Below the pieces are notes generated by a model that ran no database searches, was not told the origin of the DNA, and saw only the letters and a program-made list of their open reading frames with translations. DNA of 64,000 nucleotides from Rheinheimera hassiensis (lineage in GTDB: Bacteria; Pseudomonadota; Gammaproteobacteria; Enterobacterales; Alteromonadaceae), in the NCBI RefSeq assembly GCF_022436675.1, contig NZ_JAKUJZ010000002.1, positions 1-64,000 on the forward strand, written 5' to 3'. Of this stretch, positions 43,851-52,341 are shown piece after piece. The position numbers were made by a program, and so were the translations under genes. The first letter of the stretch is position 1, and each line of letters starts with the position of its first letter.

Positions 43851-45350
43851 TCAGCGCATAGTCGGCATCGAGAACTGGTTAGTTGTTGCCTGGCCGGTAG
43901 GCCAGCGGGCGGTGATGGTTTTCATCCGGGTGTAAAAACGTACGCCGTCGGGGCCGTGCATATTGAGCGGGCCGAATACACTGCGCTTCCAGCCGCCAAA
44001 ACTATGAAATGCCATAGGTACCGGAATAGGCACGTTTACGCCGACCATACCCACTTGCACCTGGGCAGCAAATTCGCGCGCGGCTTCGCCACTGGCGGTA
44101 AAAATGGCGGTGCCGTTGCCAAATTCGTGCTCGTTAATCAGTTTAAGGCCGTCAGCAAAAGACGGCACCCGCACTACGGCTAGCACCGGGCCGAAGATTT
44201 CTTCTCGGTAAATGCGCATACCGGGCTTAACGTGATCAAACAGTGTTGGCCCAACGAAATAACCCTGCGGATGGTTGGCCACCTGCAGTTTGCGGCCATC
44301 GGCCAGCAAGGTAGCGCCTTCGGCGACGCCGGCATCAATGTAGCTGCGCACCTTATCGGCATGCGGCTGGCTAATCAGCGGGCCCATATGTGGCTCTGGC
44401 GAACCTGTGCCGGGGCCGGTTTGCAGGGTGGCAATTTCCTGTTGCAGGCGTTCTGTTAAGGCATCGGCAACATCGTCACCTACGCACAGTGCTACAGAAA
44501 TCGCCATACAGCGCTCACCGGCTGAGCCATAAGCGGCGCCCATCAGCGCACTGGTAACCTGGCCTAAATCGGCGTCGGGCATTACCAGCATATGGTTTTT
44601 AGCGCCGCCCAATGCCTGCACCCGTTTACCGTGCGCGCTGCCGGTGGCATAGACATATTCGGCAATCGGAGTTGAACCGACAAAGCTCACGGCCTGCACC
44701 CGTGAGTCGGTTAACAGCACATCTACTGCTTCTTTATCACCGTTAACCACGTTAAACACGCCTGCCGGTAAACCAGCCTCCAGCAGCAATTCTGCCAGAC
44801 GCAGCGGTACAGATGGGTCTTTTTCAGACGGTTTAAGAATAAAGCTATTACCGCAGGCCAGCGCGATAGGGAACATCCATAAAGGCACCATGGCCGGGAA
44901 GTTAAATGGCGTAATACCGGCACAAACGCCTAAGGGCTGCATCAGGCTGAAACTGTCGACACCGCGGCCGACATTCATCGAGTGCTCGCCTTTAAGCAGA
45001 TGCGGAATACCACAGGCAAATTCAACGACTTCCAACCCGCGGGTCAGCTCGCCCTGTGCATCAGAGAAGACCTTGCCATGCTCCTGGCTTATCAGTGTTG
45101 CCAGCTCGTCGCGGTGTTGCTCCAGCAAGGTTTTAAAGTTAAACATTACCCGGGCACGGTTAAGCGGGGTTACCTGGCTCCAGCTTTTAAAGGCGGTTTC
45201 TGCTACCGCTATAGCGCTGCGGGTTTCGTCGGCACTGGCCAGGCTAACCTGTGCCTGCGCTTCGCCGGTGGCCGGGTTATACACCGGCTGGCTGCGGCCG
45301 CTGTTGCTGGGCTGGTGCTGACCATTGATAAAATTACTTAGGGTTTTCAT
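43851..45350 (-). CDS. mmsA: Methylmalonate-semialdehyde dehydrogenase (acylating)
   Basis: 499 residues from ATG 45350, with AAGGA eight bases upstream; the frame extends further 5' into iolD and is trimmed. NAD-aldehyde dehydrogenase fold with GITPFNFPAMVPLWMFP, SFVGSTPIAEYVY (cofactor loop), ALGGAKNHMLVMPDAD and catalytic Cys in GSAGERCMAISV. This is the CoA-acylating MmsA/IolA group, last step of inositol breakdown (malonic semialdehyde to acetyl-CoA), also used in valine breakdown. Third gene of the iolC-iolD-mmsA run. Confidence 0.94.
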   Translation of the reverse strand: MKTLSNFINGQHQPSNSGRSQPVYNPATGEAQAQVSLASADETRSAIAVAETAFKSWSQVTPLNRARVMFNFKTLLEQHRDELATLISQEHGKVFSDAQGELTRGLEVVEFACGIPHLLKGEHSMNVGRGVDSFSLMQPLGVCAGITPFNFPAMVPLWMFPIALACGNSFILKPSEKDPSVPLRLAELLLEAGLPAGVFNVVNGDKEAVDVLLTDSRVQAVSFVGSTPIAEYVYATGSAHGKRVQALGGAKNHMLVMPDADLGQVTSALMGAAYGSAGERCMAISVALCVGDDVADALTERLQQEIATLQTGPGTGSPEPHMGPLISQPHADKVRSYIDAGVAEGATLLADGRKLQVANHPQGYFVGPTLFDHVKPGMRIYREEIFGPVLAVVRVPSFADGLKLINEHEFGNGTAIFTASGEAAREFAAQVQVGMVGVNVPIPVPMAFHSFGGWKRSVFGPLNMHGPDGVRFYTRMKTITARWPTGQATTNQFSMPTMR

Positions 45351-45366
45351 CGGTAAATCCTTGCTA

Positions 45367-47208
45367 TTAATACGGTTGTTGTTGCTGTTTACGCTGATAA
45401 TCCTCAAGTGCCTGCTGCACTGTGGCCTCGTTTGATACCTGTGGTATTGCCACATCCCACCAGGTGCTATTGTCGGTGCTTTGCTGTGGATCGGTTTTTA
45501 TTTCAATCAGGTAACTGCGCTTTGCCGCGCGGGCACGTTGCAGTGCCTGCTCCAGTGCGGCAATGTCGGCTACCCGTTCGCTTAGCGCGCCCAAGGCTTT
45601 GGCATGGGCTGCAAAGTCGATATCCGGCGCATCGGCTGCACAGTCGTCCCACAGGTTGTTAAAGGCGGCATTGCCGGTGCCGCGTTGCAGCCGGTTAATA
45701 CAGCCAAAACCACGGTTATCCAGCAGTACCACGATAATTTTTTGTTTTAGCAACACTGAGGTAGCCAGTTCAGAATTCAGCATCAGGTAGGAGCCGTCTC
45801 CCACCACCACTATGACTTCGCGTTCTGGCTGCGCCAGTTTTACACCGAGGCCACCGGCAATTTCGTAGCCCATACAGGAAAAACCATATTCAACGTGGTA
45901 GCTGCCGGGCCCCTCAGCGCGCCACAGTTTATGCAACTCGCCCGGCAAACCACCGGCAGCACAAACAATCACATCGCTTTTTGCCGACTGGCGTTTAACT
46001 GCGCCCAGCACCTGGGCATCGCTGGGCAATACTGCGCTGACGGGTGCTTTGGTCAGCTGGTCGTAACGCTGCTGCCATTGCTGGTTTAGCTGCTGGGCAT
46101 GCGCCAGCCAGCCGTTTTCGCTTTGCCAAAGGGGCAGTGCTTTATGCAGCTGCGTGAGCAGCAGGGCAGCATCACCCACCAGCGGTACGGCATGGTGTTT
46201 GGCGGCGTCAAAGGCAGCAATATTAAGCTGCAGCAGAGGTTTACCGGCAAAGCCGGTGCGGGACTGGGTGGTAAAATCCTGCAGGCGACTGCCGACAGCC
46301 AGAATAACATCGGCTTCGGCTGCCAGTTGGTTGGCGGCTGCTGAACCGGTAACGCCAATACCGCCGACGGCACAAGGATGCTGCCAGGGTAGGGCGCCTT
46401 TACCGGCCTGAGTTTCGGCAACCGGGATCTGATGCTGCTCAGCAAACTCGGCCAGTGCCCGGCATGCTCCGCTGTAATGAACGCCGCCTCCGGCAATAAT
46501 CAGTGGTTTGCGGGCCTTTAGTAACTGTATCAGCGCATCGGCCAGTTCATGTTCGTCGGCAGCGGGGCGGCGGATGCGGTGTACGCGTTTTGTAAACAGC
46601 GACGCGGGGTAATCAAAGGCTTCGGCCTGCACATCTTGCGGCAGTGCCAGTGTGACCGGGCCACAATTAACTGGATCAAGCAGGGTTTGTATCGCTACCG
46701 GTAAAGAGTGAATAAGCTGCTCTGGCCGGTTGATGCGATCAAAATAACGGCTAACCGGAATAAAGCAGTCGGTAGCGGCAATCATGGGGTTACTAAAGTT
46801 TTCAATTTGCTGCAACACCGGATCGGGTTTGCGGTTGGCAAAGTGATCACCGGCTAAAAACAGCACCGGTAAGCGGTTGGCATGGGCCAGGGCGGCGGCG
46901 GTAACCATATTGGTAGCGCCGGGGCCGACCGATGAGGTACAGGCCATTAGCCGCTGGCGGTTATTGGCTTTAGCAAAGGCGATGGCGGCATGTGCCATAC
47001 CCTGTTCGTTATGGGCGCGCAGCGTGGGTAACTGCTCACGTACCTGATACAACGCTTCCCCCAGGCCAGCCACATTACCGTGACCGAAAATAGCAAATAC
47101 GCCAGCAAATAGCGGTTTGGGCTCAGTGCTGTCTGGCGTGACGATATATTGCGCTGCCAGAAACTTTACCAGTGCCTGGGCGGCGGTTAAACGGATTTTG
47201 TCTGTCAT
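45367..47208 (-). CDS. iolD: 3D-(3,5/4)-trihydroxycyclohexane-1,2-dione hydrolase
   Basis: 613 residues. Thiamine-diphosphate enzyme with the N-terminal PYR domain (FAIFGHGNVAGLGEALY, LRAHNEQGMAHAAIAFAKA with the catalytic Glu) and the C-terminal PP domain (VVVGDGSYLMLNSELATSVL, VVLLDNRGFGCINRLQR). Length and motifs fit IolD, which hydrolytically opens the inositol-derived ring diketone to 5-deoxyglucuronate. AAGGA precedes the start, inside a run of short tandem repeats. Confidence 0.95.
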   Translation of the reverse strand: MTDKIRLTAAQALVKFLAAQYIVTPDSTEPKPLFAGVFAIFGHGNVAGLGEALYQVREQLPTLRAHNEQGMAHAAIAFAKANNRQRLMACTSSVGPGATNMVTAAALAHANRLPVLFLAGDHFANRKPDPVLQQIENFSNPMIAATDCFIPVSRYFDRINRPEQLIHSLPVAIQTLLDPVNCGPVTLALPQDVQAEAFDYPASLFTKRVHRIRRPAADEHELADALIQLLKARKPLIIAGGGVHYSGACRALAEFAEQHQIPVAETQAGKGALPWQHPCAVGGIGVTGSAAANQLAAEADVILAVGSRLQDFTTQSRTGFAGKPLLQLNIAAFDAAKHHAVPLVGDAALLLTQLHKALPLWQSENGWLAHAQQLNQQWQQRYDQLTKAPVSAVLPSDAQVLGAVKRQSAKSDVIVCAAGGLPGELHKLWRAEGPGSYHVEYGFSCMGYEIAGGLGVKLAQPEREVIVVVGDGSYLMLNSELATSVLLKQKIIVVLLDNRGFGCINRLQRGTGNAAFNNLWDDCAADAPDIDFAAHAKALGALSERVADIAALEQALQRARAAKRSYLIEIKTDPQQSTDNSTWWDVAIPQVSNEATVQQALEDYQRKQQQQPY

Positions 47209-47215
47209 TAAGTTT

Positions 47216-47275
47216 TTCCTTACGAGCTTAGTCCTTACGAGCCTCGTCGTTACGAGCTTAACTCTTACGCGCCAG
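47216..47275 (-). repeat. 15-bp imperfect tandem repeats between iolC and iolD
   Basis: About four units with the core TTACGAG at 15-base spacing span the iolC stop and the iolD leader. On the coding strand each unit reads CTCGTAAGGA or a variant, so the ribosome-binding sequence of iolD is repeated. Confidence 0.7.
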
Positions 47276-49165
47276 CCAGGCCTGGGTTAGCGCCCGGTAA
47301 TTGTGGCGGATTTGCTGCTGCAAGCCTGCATCATCCAGCTTGCCGGCCAGCCAGTCCTGACTGGCTTTGGCAAAAATAGTGCGGCCAATGGCAAAGCCGC
47401 GGCAAATCGGAAAAGCCGCGCTGTTGCGAAAGGCCTGCATCAATTCGTTAGCGGGGGCGTCCAGCCCCAGCAGTATCACGCCGCGGCAATGTGGTGACTC
47501 TTTGGCGATAAGCTCTGATACCAACTGCCAACCCGCCGGGCTTTGTGACGGAAGTTTCCACCAATCTGGCTTTATGCCTTGTTGATAAATCAGCTGCATG
47601 GCTTCAGCCACCGTGCTATCGCTGCAGGCCGAACCGGCCGGTGGGATCACTTCAAGCAGCAGTTCATGACCTGACACACAACAGGCCCGGTACAGTTCGT
47701 CCAGCTGGCGGCATTGTTGCTGCCAAAGTGCCGCTTCATCCTGCGGGTGCATAAACACCAGGCATTTAACAATATGCGAGCGCGGCCAACTGACTAAGCG
47801 TGAGCCGATAGAGCGGCCGCCTTCGAGTTCCAACGGGCGTGATGCCGGTACTTCAACCGGGCGGCCAATCCACCAGCCGGTGCCGGTAACATCGTTCAAT
47901 GCATCCTGGCCGAAGGTATCGTCAATCAGTACTCCGGCCTGCACCGGCAGTTGCTGCTGCGCAACTTCCTGCTGGTAAGCAGCAAGAATAAGTTGCTTTA
48001 ATTTAGGCAGGCGCGACAGCGGCGCCGCGGCAGCTTCGGCCATGTCGACAAACTGCTTGCGGTGATCAAAGGCCAGAATACAAAGTTCCGGCCAGCTGAC
48101 CGGGTAACGGGTGGTTACCCGGTGCAGGTAGTTCAGTTGTGGATCAAGATCCGGCCGGCTAATGTTGTGTTGCTGCGCCAGATAATAATCCAGCTCTTCC
48201 GGCGTGGGTATGGCAGGGGCGCAGCCATGGCGCGACACCACTAAAGCACCACAGGCATTGGCGCAGGCACAGCAGCGTTCGTAACTTTCATCGCGCAGCC
48301 AGCCGCGTAAAAAGCCGGCCATAAAAGCATCGCCGGCACCTAATACATTTAATACCTCTACCTGCACGCCCTGGGCAAAAAAGGCATCGTCCAGCGAGTT
48401 GGGGATCTGGCCTTCAAAAATGCTGCAGCCCTGAGCGCCACGTTTTAGCACGATAACGGCGTCAGTGAGCTGGCGCAGCGTTTTTAAACAGGCGATGGTA
48501 TCGGTGCTGCCACCGGCGATATGCACCTCTTCTTCGGTGCCGACAATTAAATCGCACAGCGGCACTATAGATTGCAGATGGGCGGTGACATTGTCATTGG
48601 ACACAAAGCGGTTGTCGCCTTCGCCGGGCCGCGCCAGGCCCCACAGTACCGGCCGGTAGTCGATATCCAGAATTACTTTAGTCTGGTTGCGGCGGGCATA
48701 ATTGATAGCGTGGCGCGCCACCTTATCAACATGGACAGTAGAAAAGTGGGTGCCGGTGATCAACAGCGCTTTGCTGGAGGCGATATAGGCCTCGTCAAAA
48801 TCGCTGACATCAATAGCCATATCAGCGCAGTCGGCCCGGTAAAACAACAGCGGAAACTGCTGTTTGGTTTTAATCGACAAAATTGCCAGCGCGGTTAGCC
48901 GCTCTGGATCGGTAACCACATGGCTGGTATCACAGCCGGCGCGGGCCAGTTCTTCGCGGATAAACTGGCCGAACTGTTCGTCGCCAACCCGGGTAAGCAT
49001 TGAGGCTTTAAGCCCTAAGCGGGCGGCGCCAAAGGCGATATTACATGACGAACCGCCAAGCGATTTGGCAAAAGAAGCGATATCCTGCAACCGGTCGCCA
49101 ATTTGCTGGCCGTACAAATCAACTGAGGCCCGGCCTAAACAGATGACATCCAGAGTTTTATTCAC
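47258..49165 (-). CDS. iolC: 5-dehydro-2-deoxygluconokinase fused to DUF2090 domain
   Basis: 635 residues. Residues 1-325 are a PfkB kinase: ICLGRASVDLYGQQIGDRL, SLGGSSCNIAFGAARLGL and the motif NVLGAGDAFMAGFLRGWL with catalytic Asp. Residues about 340-635 are the DUF2090 domain, an aldolase-like barrel (LCILAFDHRKQFVDMAE, VKCLVFMHPQD, GVILLGLDAPANELMQAF) often fused to IolC in proteobacteria. The kinase phosphorylates 5-dehydro-2-deoxygluconate; the second domain may be the aldolase of the next step (inference). First gene of the minus-strand iol run. Confidence 0.93.
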   Translation of the reverse strand: MNKTLDVICLGRASVDLYGQQIGDRLQDIASFAKSLGGSSCNIAFGAARLGLKASMLTRVGDEQFGQFIREELARAGCDTSHVVTDPERLTALAILSIKTKQQFPLLFYRADCADMAIDVSDFDEAYIASSKALLITGTHFSTVHVDKVARHAINYARRNQTKVILDIDYRPVLWGLARPGEGDNRFVSNDNVTAHLQSIVPLCDLIVGTEEEVHIAGGSTDTIACLKTLRQLTDAVIVLKRGAQGCSIFEGQIPNSLDDAFFAQGVQVEVLNVLGAGDAFMAGFLRGWLRDESYERCCACANACGALVVSRHGCAPAIPTPEELDYYLAQQHNISRPDLDPQLNYLHRVTTRYPVSWPELCILAFDHRKQFVDMAEAAAAPLSRLPKLKQLILAAYQQEVAQQQLPVQAGVLIDDTFGQDALNDVTGTGWWIGRPVEVPASRPLELEGGRSIGSRLVSWPRSHIVKCLVFMHPQDEAALWQQQCRQLDELYRACCVSGHELLLEVIPPAGSACSDSTVAEAMQLIYQQGIKPDWWKLPSQSPAGWQLVSELIAKESPHCRGVILLGLDAPANELMQAFRNSAAFPICRGFAIGRTIFAKASQDWLAGKLDDAGLQQQIRHNYRALTQAWLARKS

Positions 49166-49213
49166 ACCACATCTCCCAAGAATTTTTCTGGTGAGGAAAT
49201 AATCAACCTAGAT

Positions 49214-49229
49214 TAGAATGAATTTTCTA
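49214..49229. promoter_or_regulatory. Possible IolR-type operator
   Basis: TAGAATGAATTTTCTA has inverted TAGAA/TTCTA arms separated by six bases, the spacing reported for rhizobial IolR (GGAA-N6-TTCC type). It lies 49 bases upstream of iolC in the gap divergent with the RpiR gene. Confidence 0.4.
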
Positions 49230-49307
49230 TTTATACAATACTTGGAATATTTGTTTTATTGAGTTAGACTCGATTCATCAGCAAATCGCCGTCACAGAGG
49301 TAACAGG

Positions 49308-50165
49308 GTGGAAGCACCGGTGTGTAATAGCCAGCAGGAACTGGAACAACTAATTGAGCAACGTTTTCAGCTGCTGAGTAACCGGCTGCAGCTGGTTGCG
49401 CGTTATTTGCTGGCGCACCCCGACACTGTTGCCTTTGGCACTACAGCAACCATTGCGCAAGGTGCTGGTGTGCATGCCTCGGCGTTGGTGCGTTTTGCTA
49501 ATGCTTTTGGTTTTTCTGGTTTTACTGAAATGCAAAAGCTGTTTAAAAACCGTTTGCTGCAAACCAGCCCGGATTACCAAAGCCGCATAGTGGCTGTGCA
49601 GCAGGACCAGTCTGTACCGGTGACTCAAGCCGGGGTGCGTTATTTGCAGCAAATTGCCGCGGCAAATGAAGCGGCTATGGTGCAGTTGTGTGATGAGCTG
49701 GACGCTGGCTTATTGCAACAAGCCTGCGAGCTGCTGGCCAAAGCCCGGCTTATTCATATACAGGGCGCAAGACGCTCTTACCCGGTAGCCAGTTACGCCG
49801 GTTATTTGCTAAGCAATACCGGTTTGCCGGTGCATTTGCTCGATGGTGTAGGTTATATGCAAACCGGCCCGCTGAATTTACTCGGTGCCGATGACGTGCT
49901 GCTAGCCATCAGTTTTGCGCCTTACGCGGCAGAAACCCAGCAGGTAATCAGCCGGGCGGCGGCAGCGGGTTGCCGCATTATTGTGATTACCGATCACCGG
50001 TTAAGCCCTTTAACCGCGCAGGCTGACGTTGCCCTGCTGGTACGCGAAGCCGAAGTGCATTCGTTTCGGTCATTAAATGCCAGCATGAGCCTGATCCAGG
50101 CCCTGGTGCTGGCGCTTATTCACGATGCTGAAGCTCTGGCTGCAGCAGCAAAACCTGCCGGCTAA
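49308..50165 (+). CDS. iolR: MurR/RpiR-family regulator of inositol genes (IolR-like)
   Basis: 285 residues from GTG 49308 (GAGG upstream). N-terminal RpiR helix-turn-helix at about 30-75 (VARYLLAHPDTVAFGTTATI, then AQGAGVHASALVRFANAFGF) and a SIS domain (LIHIQGARRSYPVASYAGYLLS, VLLAISFAPYAAETQQVI, IIVITDHRLSPL). It is divergent from iolC and directly upstream of iolB. RpiR-type IolR proteins repress inositol genes in many proteobacteria. Confidence 0.87.
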   Translation: MEAPVCNSQQELEQLIEQRFQLLSNRLQLVARYLLAHPDTVAFGTTATIAQGAGVHASALVRFANAFGFSGFTEMQKLFKNRLLQTSPDYQSRIVAVQQDQSVPVTQAGVRYLQQIAAANEAAMVQLCDELDAGLLQQACELLAKARLIHIQGARRSYPVASYAGYLLSNTGLPVHLLDGVGYMQTGPLNLLGADDVLLAISFAPYAAETQQVISRAAAAGCRIIVITDHRLSPLTAQADVALLVREAEVHSFRSLNASMSLIQALVLALIHDAEALAAAAKPAG

Positions 50166-50175
50166 GGAGCTCACT

Positions 50176-50982
50176 ATGTCCTATTTACACCGTAAACCTA
50201 TGGCGGCTGATGCCAGCGGTGTGATTCAGCATATTACACCGCAAAACGCCCATTGGGATTACGTGGGTTTTGATGTAGTGCTACTTAAACCGGGCCAGAG
50301 TGCAAAGTTTATCAGCGGCCACAGCACCGAGCTGTGCGCTGTGCTGTTATCCGGCCGCGCTGATTTAGCCACGCTGGAACAGCGTTTTACCAGCGTTGGG
50401 GCACGTAACAGCGTATTTGATGCTGTGCCACCTTATGCACTGTATTTACCGCCGGGCGAAACACTTACGGTAACTGCGATCACAGAGTTGGAACTGGCAC
50501 TTTGCCGGGCACCGGCGCAGGGGGGGTTGCCGGTACGGCTTATTACGCCGGATGACTGTGTGCAGGAAACCCGTGGCCAGGGCACTAATACCCGCCAGGT
50601 ATGTAATATTTTATTTGGCAATTTACCGGCTGAGCGGCTGCTGATTACTGAAGTGATTACGCCGCCGGGACACTGGTCGAGCTATCCGCCGCATAAGCAT
50701 GATACCGATGCTATTCCACAGGAAAGTGCATTGGAAGAAACCTACTACCATAAGCTTAACCCCAGCCAGGGCTTTGCCTTTCAGCGGGTGTATACCGATG
50801 ATCGGCGTATAGATGAAACCATTTGCGTAGAGCATAACAGCGTGGTGCTGGTGCCGGAAGGCTATCATCCGGTTGGCGCACCGCACGGTTACGAGCTGTA
50901 TTATCTGAATGTGATGGCGGGCCCAAGCCGGCAGTGGGTGTTTAAAAATGATCCGCAACATGAATGGATCATAAAAAAATGA
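50176..50982 (+). CDS. iolB: 5-deoxy-glucuronate isomerase
   Basis: 268 residues from ATG 50176, with AAGGAG at 50164-50169; the longer frame overlaps the regulator. Bicupin fold. The metal site is in SSYPPHKHDTDAIPQESALEETYYHK, with the HKHD and Glu pattern of IolB, plus VPEGYHPVGAPHGYELYYLNVMAG. It converts 5-deoxyglucuronate to 5-dehydro-2-deoxygluconate, the substrate of IolC. Ends 32 bases from the convergent LacI gene. Confidence 0.94.
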   Translation: MSYLHRKPMAADASGVIQHITPQNAHWDYVGFDVVLLKPGQSAKFISGHSTELCAVLLSGRADLATLEQRFTSVGARNSVFDAVPPYALYLPPGETLTVTAITELELALCRAPAQGGLPVRLITPDDCVQETRGQGTNTRQVCNILFGNLPAERLLITEVITPPGHWSSYPPHKHDTDAIPQESALEETYYHKLNPSQGFAFQRVYTDDRRIDETICVEHNSVVLVPEGYHPVGAPHGYELYYLNVMAGPSRQWVFKNDPQHEWIIKK

Positions 50983-51014
50983 CAACACTGCGCTCAGCTT
51001 TAGTGCAGGTTATT

Positions 51015-52037
51015 TCACCGGCCAGGTTGGCTGGTCGATTCCCGTACGATCAGTTCGCAGTCAAATATATCCGCGCCGCCGTCATTGCCCGCTGCCGTTT
51101 CGCCTTTAAGTTTTTTAATCAGTTTAAACGCCGCCCGGTAACCAATGGCATTAATGGGTTGGCGCATCGACGTCAGGTTTGGCCACACTTTGGTGGTAAG
51201 CGAGATATCGTCAATACCACAAACCGACAGCTCTTCCGGTATTTTGATACCGCGACGGTGAGCTTCGTACAATACACCCACCGCCATTTCATCGTTGGCC
51301 GCCAAAATAGCGGTAGGGCGGGGCGTGCGGCTAAGCAGTGTGGCAGCGGCGTCTACGCCCGACTGATGCGTGTAATAGCCTTGCACAACCAGCTGTTCAT
51401 TCAGCGTGATACCGGCATCGGCGATGGCATTACGAAAGCCCCTTTCACAGCGGTGGCTGGATTCCTGATCCGGATGGCCCAGCACAAAAGCAATGTCTTT
51501 GTGGTGCAGGCGCAGCAGATATTGCGTCATCTCGTAAGCGGCTTTGACACCGTTAAAACTTACGCAATCGCCACTGTCCTGATCTTTAGGCCCAATGCGG
51601 ATATAGCGCACCCTTTTGCGCTGCAGCATGTCCAGCAGGTCTTGCTTGTCGCTAAGCGGCGGCACCAGGATCAGGCCATCGGCCAGGGTGTTATCAATAA
51701 ATTCTTCAATTTCATACACCAATGTTGGCGAGCGGTAATTGCAGTCGTAAAGAAACAGCCCCATATGTTCTTCGCTACAGCATTGCAGAATGCCTTTTTG
51801 CAGTTTTTGCAAATAGCCGGGGCTGGGGTTGTCGGCCAGCAAGGCAATAAACAGCGAACGGTTTTTGGCCAGTGCCATACCCAGTGGGTTGCGCTTAAAC
51901 CCCAGTTGGTGAATAACTGCCATCACCTTAGTGCGGGTTTCTTCCGACACATTAATTTCATTGTTGATCACGCGCGACACGGTTTTTTTCGATACACCGG
52001 CATGACGCGCCACATCGTTAATGGTTACTGATGACAT
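51015..52037 (-). CDS. LacI-family regulator, probable owner of the CCGG operators
   Basis: 340 residues from ATG 52037 (MSSVTINDVARHAGVSKKTVSRVINNE). An upstream extension of 52 residues has no family likeness and is trimmed. HTH, hinge helix (LGFKRNPLGMALAKNRS) and effector domain (LADGLILVPPLSDK, IAFVLGHPDQES, PTAILAANDEMAVGVL) are complete. A perfect 38-bp palindrome lies about 190 bases upstream and also drives the divergent thuA pair, so autoregulation is likely. The helix-turn-helix differs from the other LacI at VSKK versus VSFK, in line with a different operator centre. Confidence 0.88.
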   Translation of the reverse strand: MSSVTINDVARHAGVSKKTVSRVINNEINVSEETRTKVMAVIHQLGFKRNPLGMALAKNRSLFIALLADNPSPGYLQKLQKGILQCCSEEHMGLFLYDCNYRSPTLVYEIEEFIDNTLADGLILVPPLSDKQDLLDMLQRKRVRYIRIGPKDQDSGDCVSFNGVKAAYEMTQYLLRLHHKDIAFVLGHPDQESSHRCERGFRNAIADAGITLNEQLVVQGYYTHQSGVDAAATLLSRTPRPTAILAANDEMAVGVLYEAHRRGIKIPEELSVCGIDDISLTTKVWPNLTSMRQPINAIGYRAAFKLIKKLKGETAAGNDGGADIFDCELIVRESTSQPGR

Positions 52038-52230
52038 GTTTTGGCAACACCTCTGTTCTGGAGCAAGCAAATGAATACTACTTAGCCTTAAGCCGTAATA
52101 AGTTGCCGGTATAACTGCACCACCCTGTCTCTGGTGGTTAAATTGGCACAGGCTACTGCGCTGTATATTCTGGCGGGTAAAACCCGCTGGCACAGTGACT
52201 TATTGCGGTCAGCTTGACAAAGGTTCTAGC

Positions 52231-52268
52231 TATAATGCAAATTGACACCGGTGTCAATTTGCATTATA
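52231..52268. promoter_or_regulatory. 38-bp perfect palindrome: LacI operator with overlapping divergent promoters
   Basis: The left arm 52231-52249 (TATAATGCAAATTGACACC) is the exact reverse complement of 52250-52268. On the plus strand TTGACA (52242-52247), a 17-base spacer and TATAAA (52265-52270) form a near-consensus sigma-70 promoter. On the minus strand TTGACA (52257-52252) with 17 bases to TATAGC serves the LacI gene. The centre is TTGACACCGGTGTCAA. Confidence 0.82.
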
Positions 52269-52341
52269 AAATTTATTATTGCCAATAGCCCGGCTGGTCT
52301 GTTGCTATTGGGTTTATTTATGCTTGGCAGGAGTACTTTTG

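Noticed and set aside
50964-52031. 355-residue plus-strand frame over the LacI gene
   Set aside because: Antisense to a complete LacI protein; composition is typical of a shadow frame.
52279-52341. TTG start adding 21 residues to the mannitol-dehydrogenase-like protein
   Set aside because: It lies about nine bases after the predicted -10 box, leaving no leader; GTG 52342 has a strong ribosome site.
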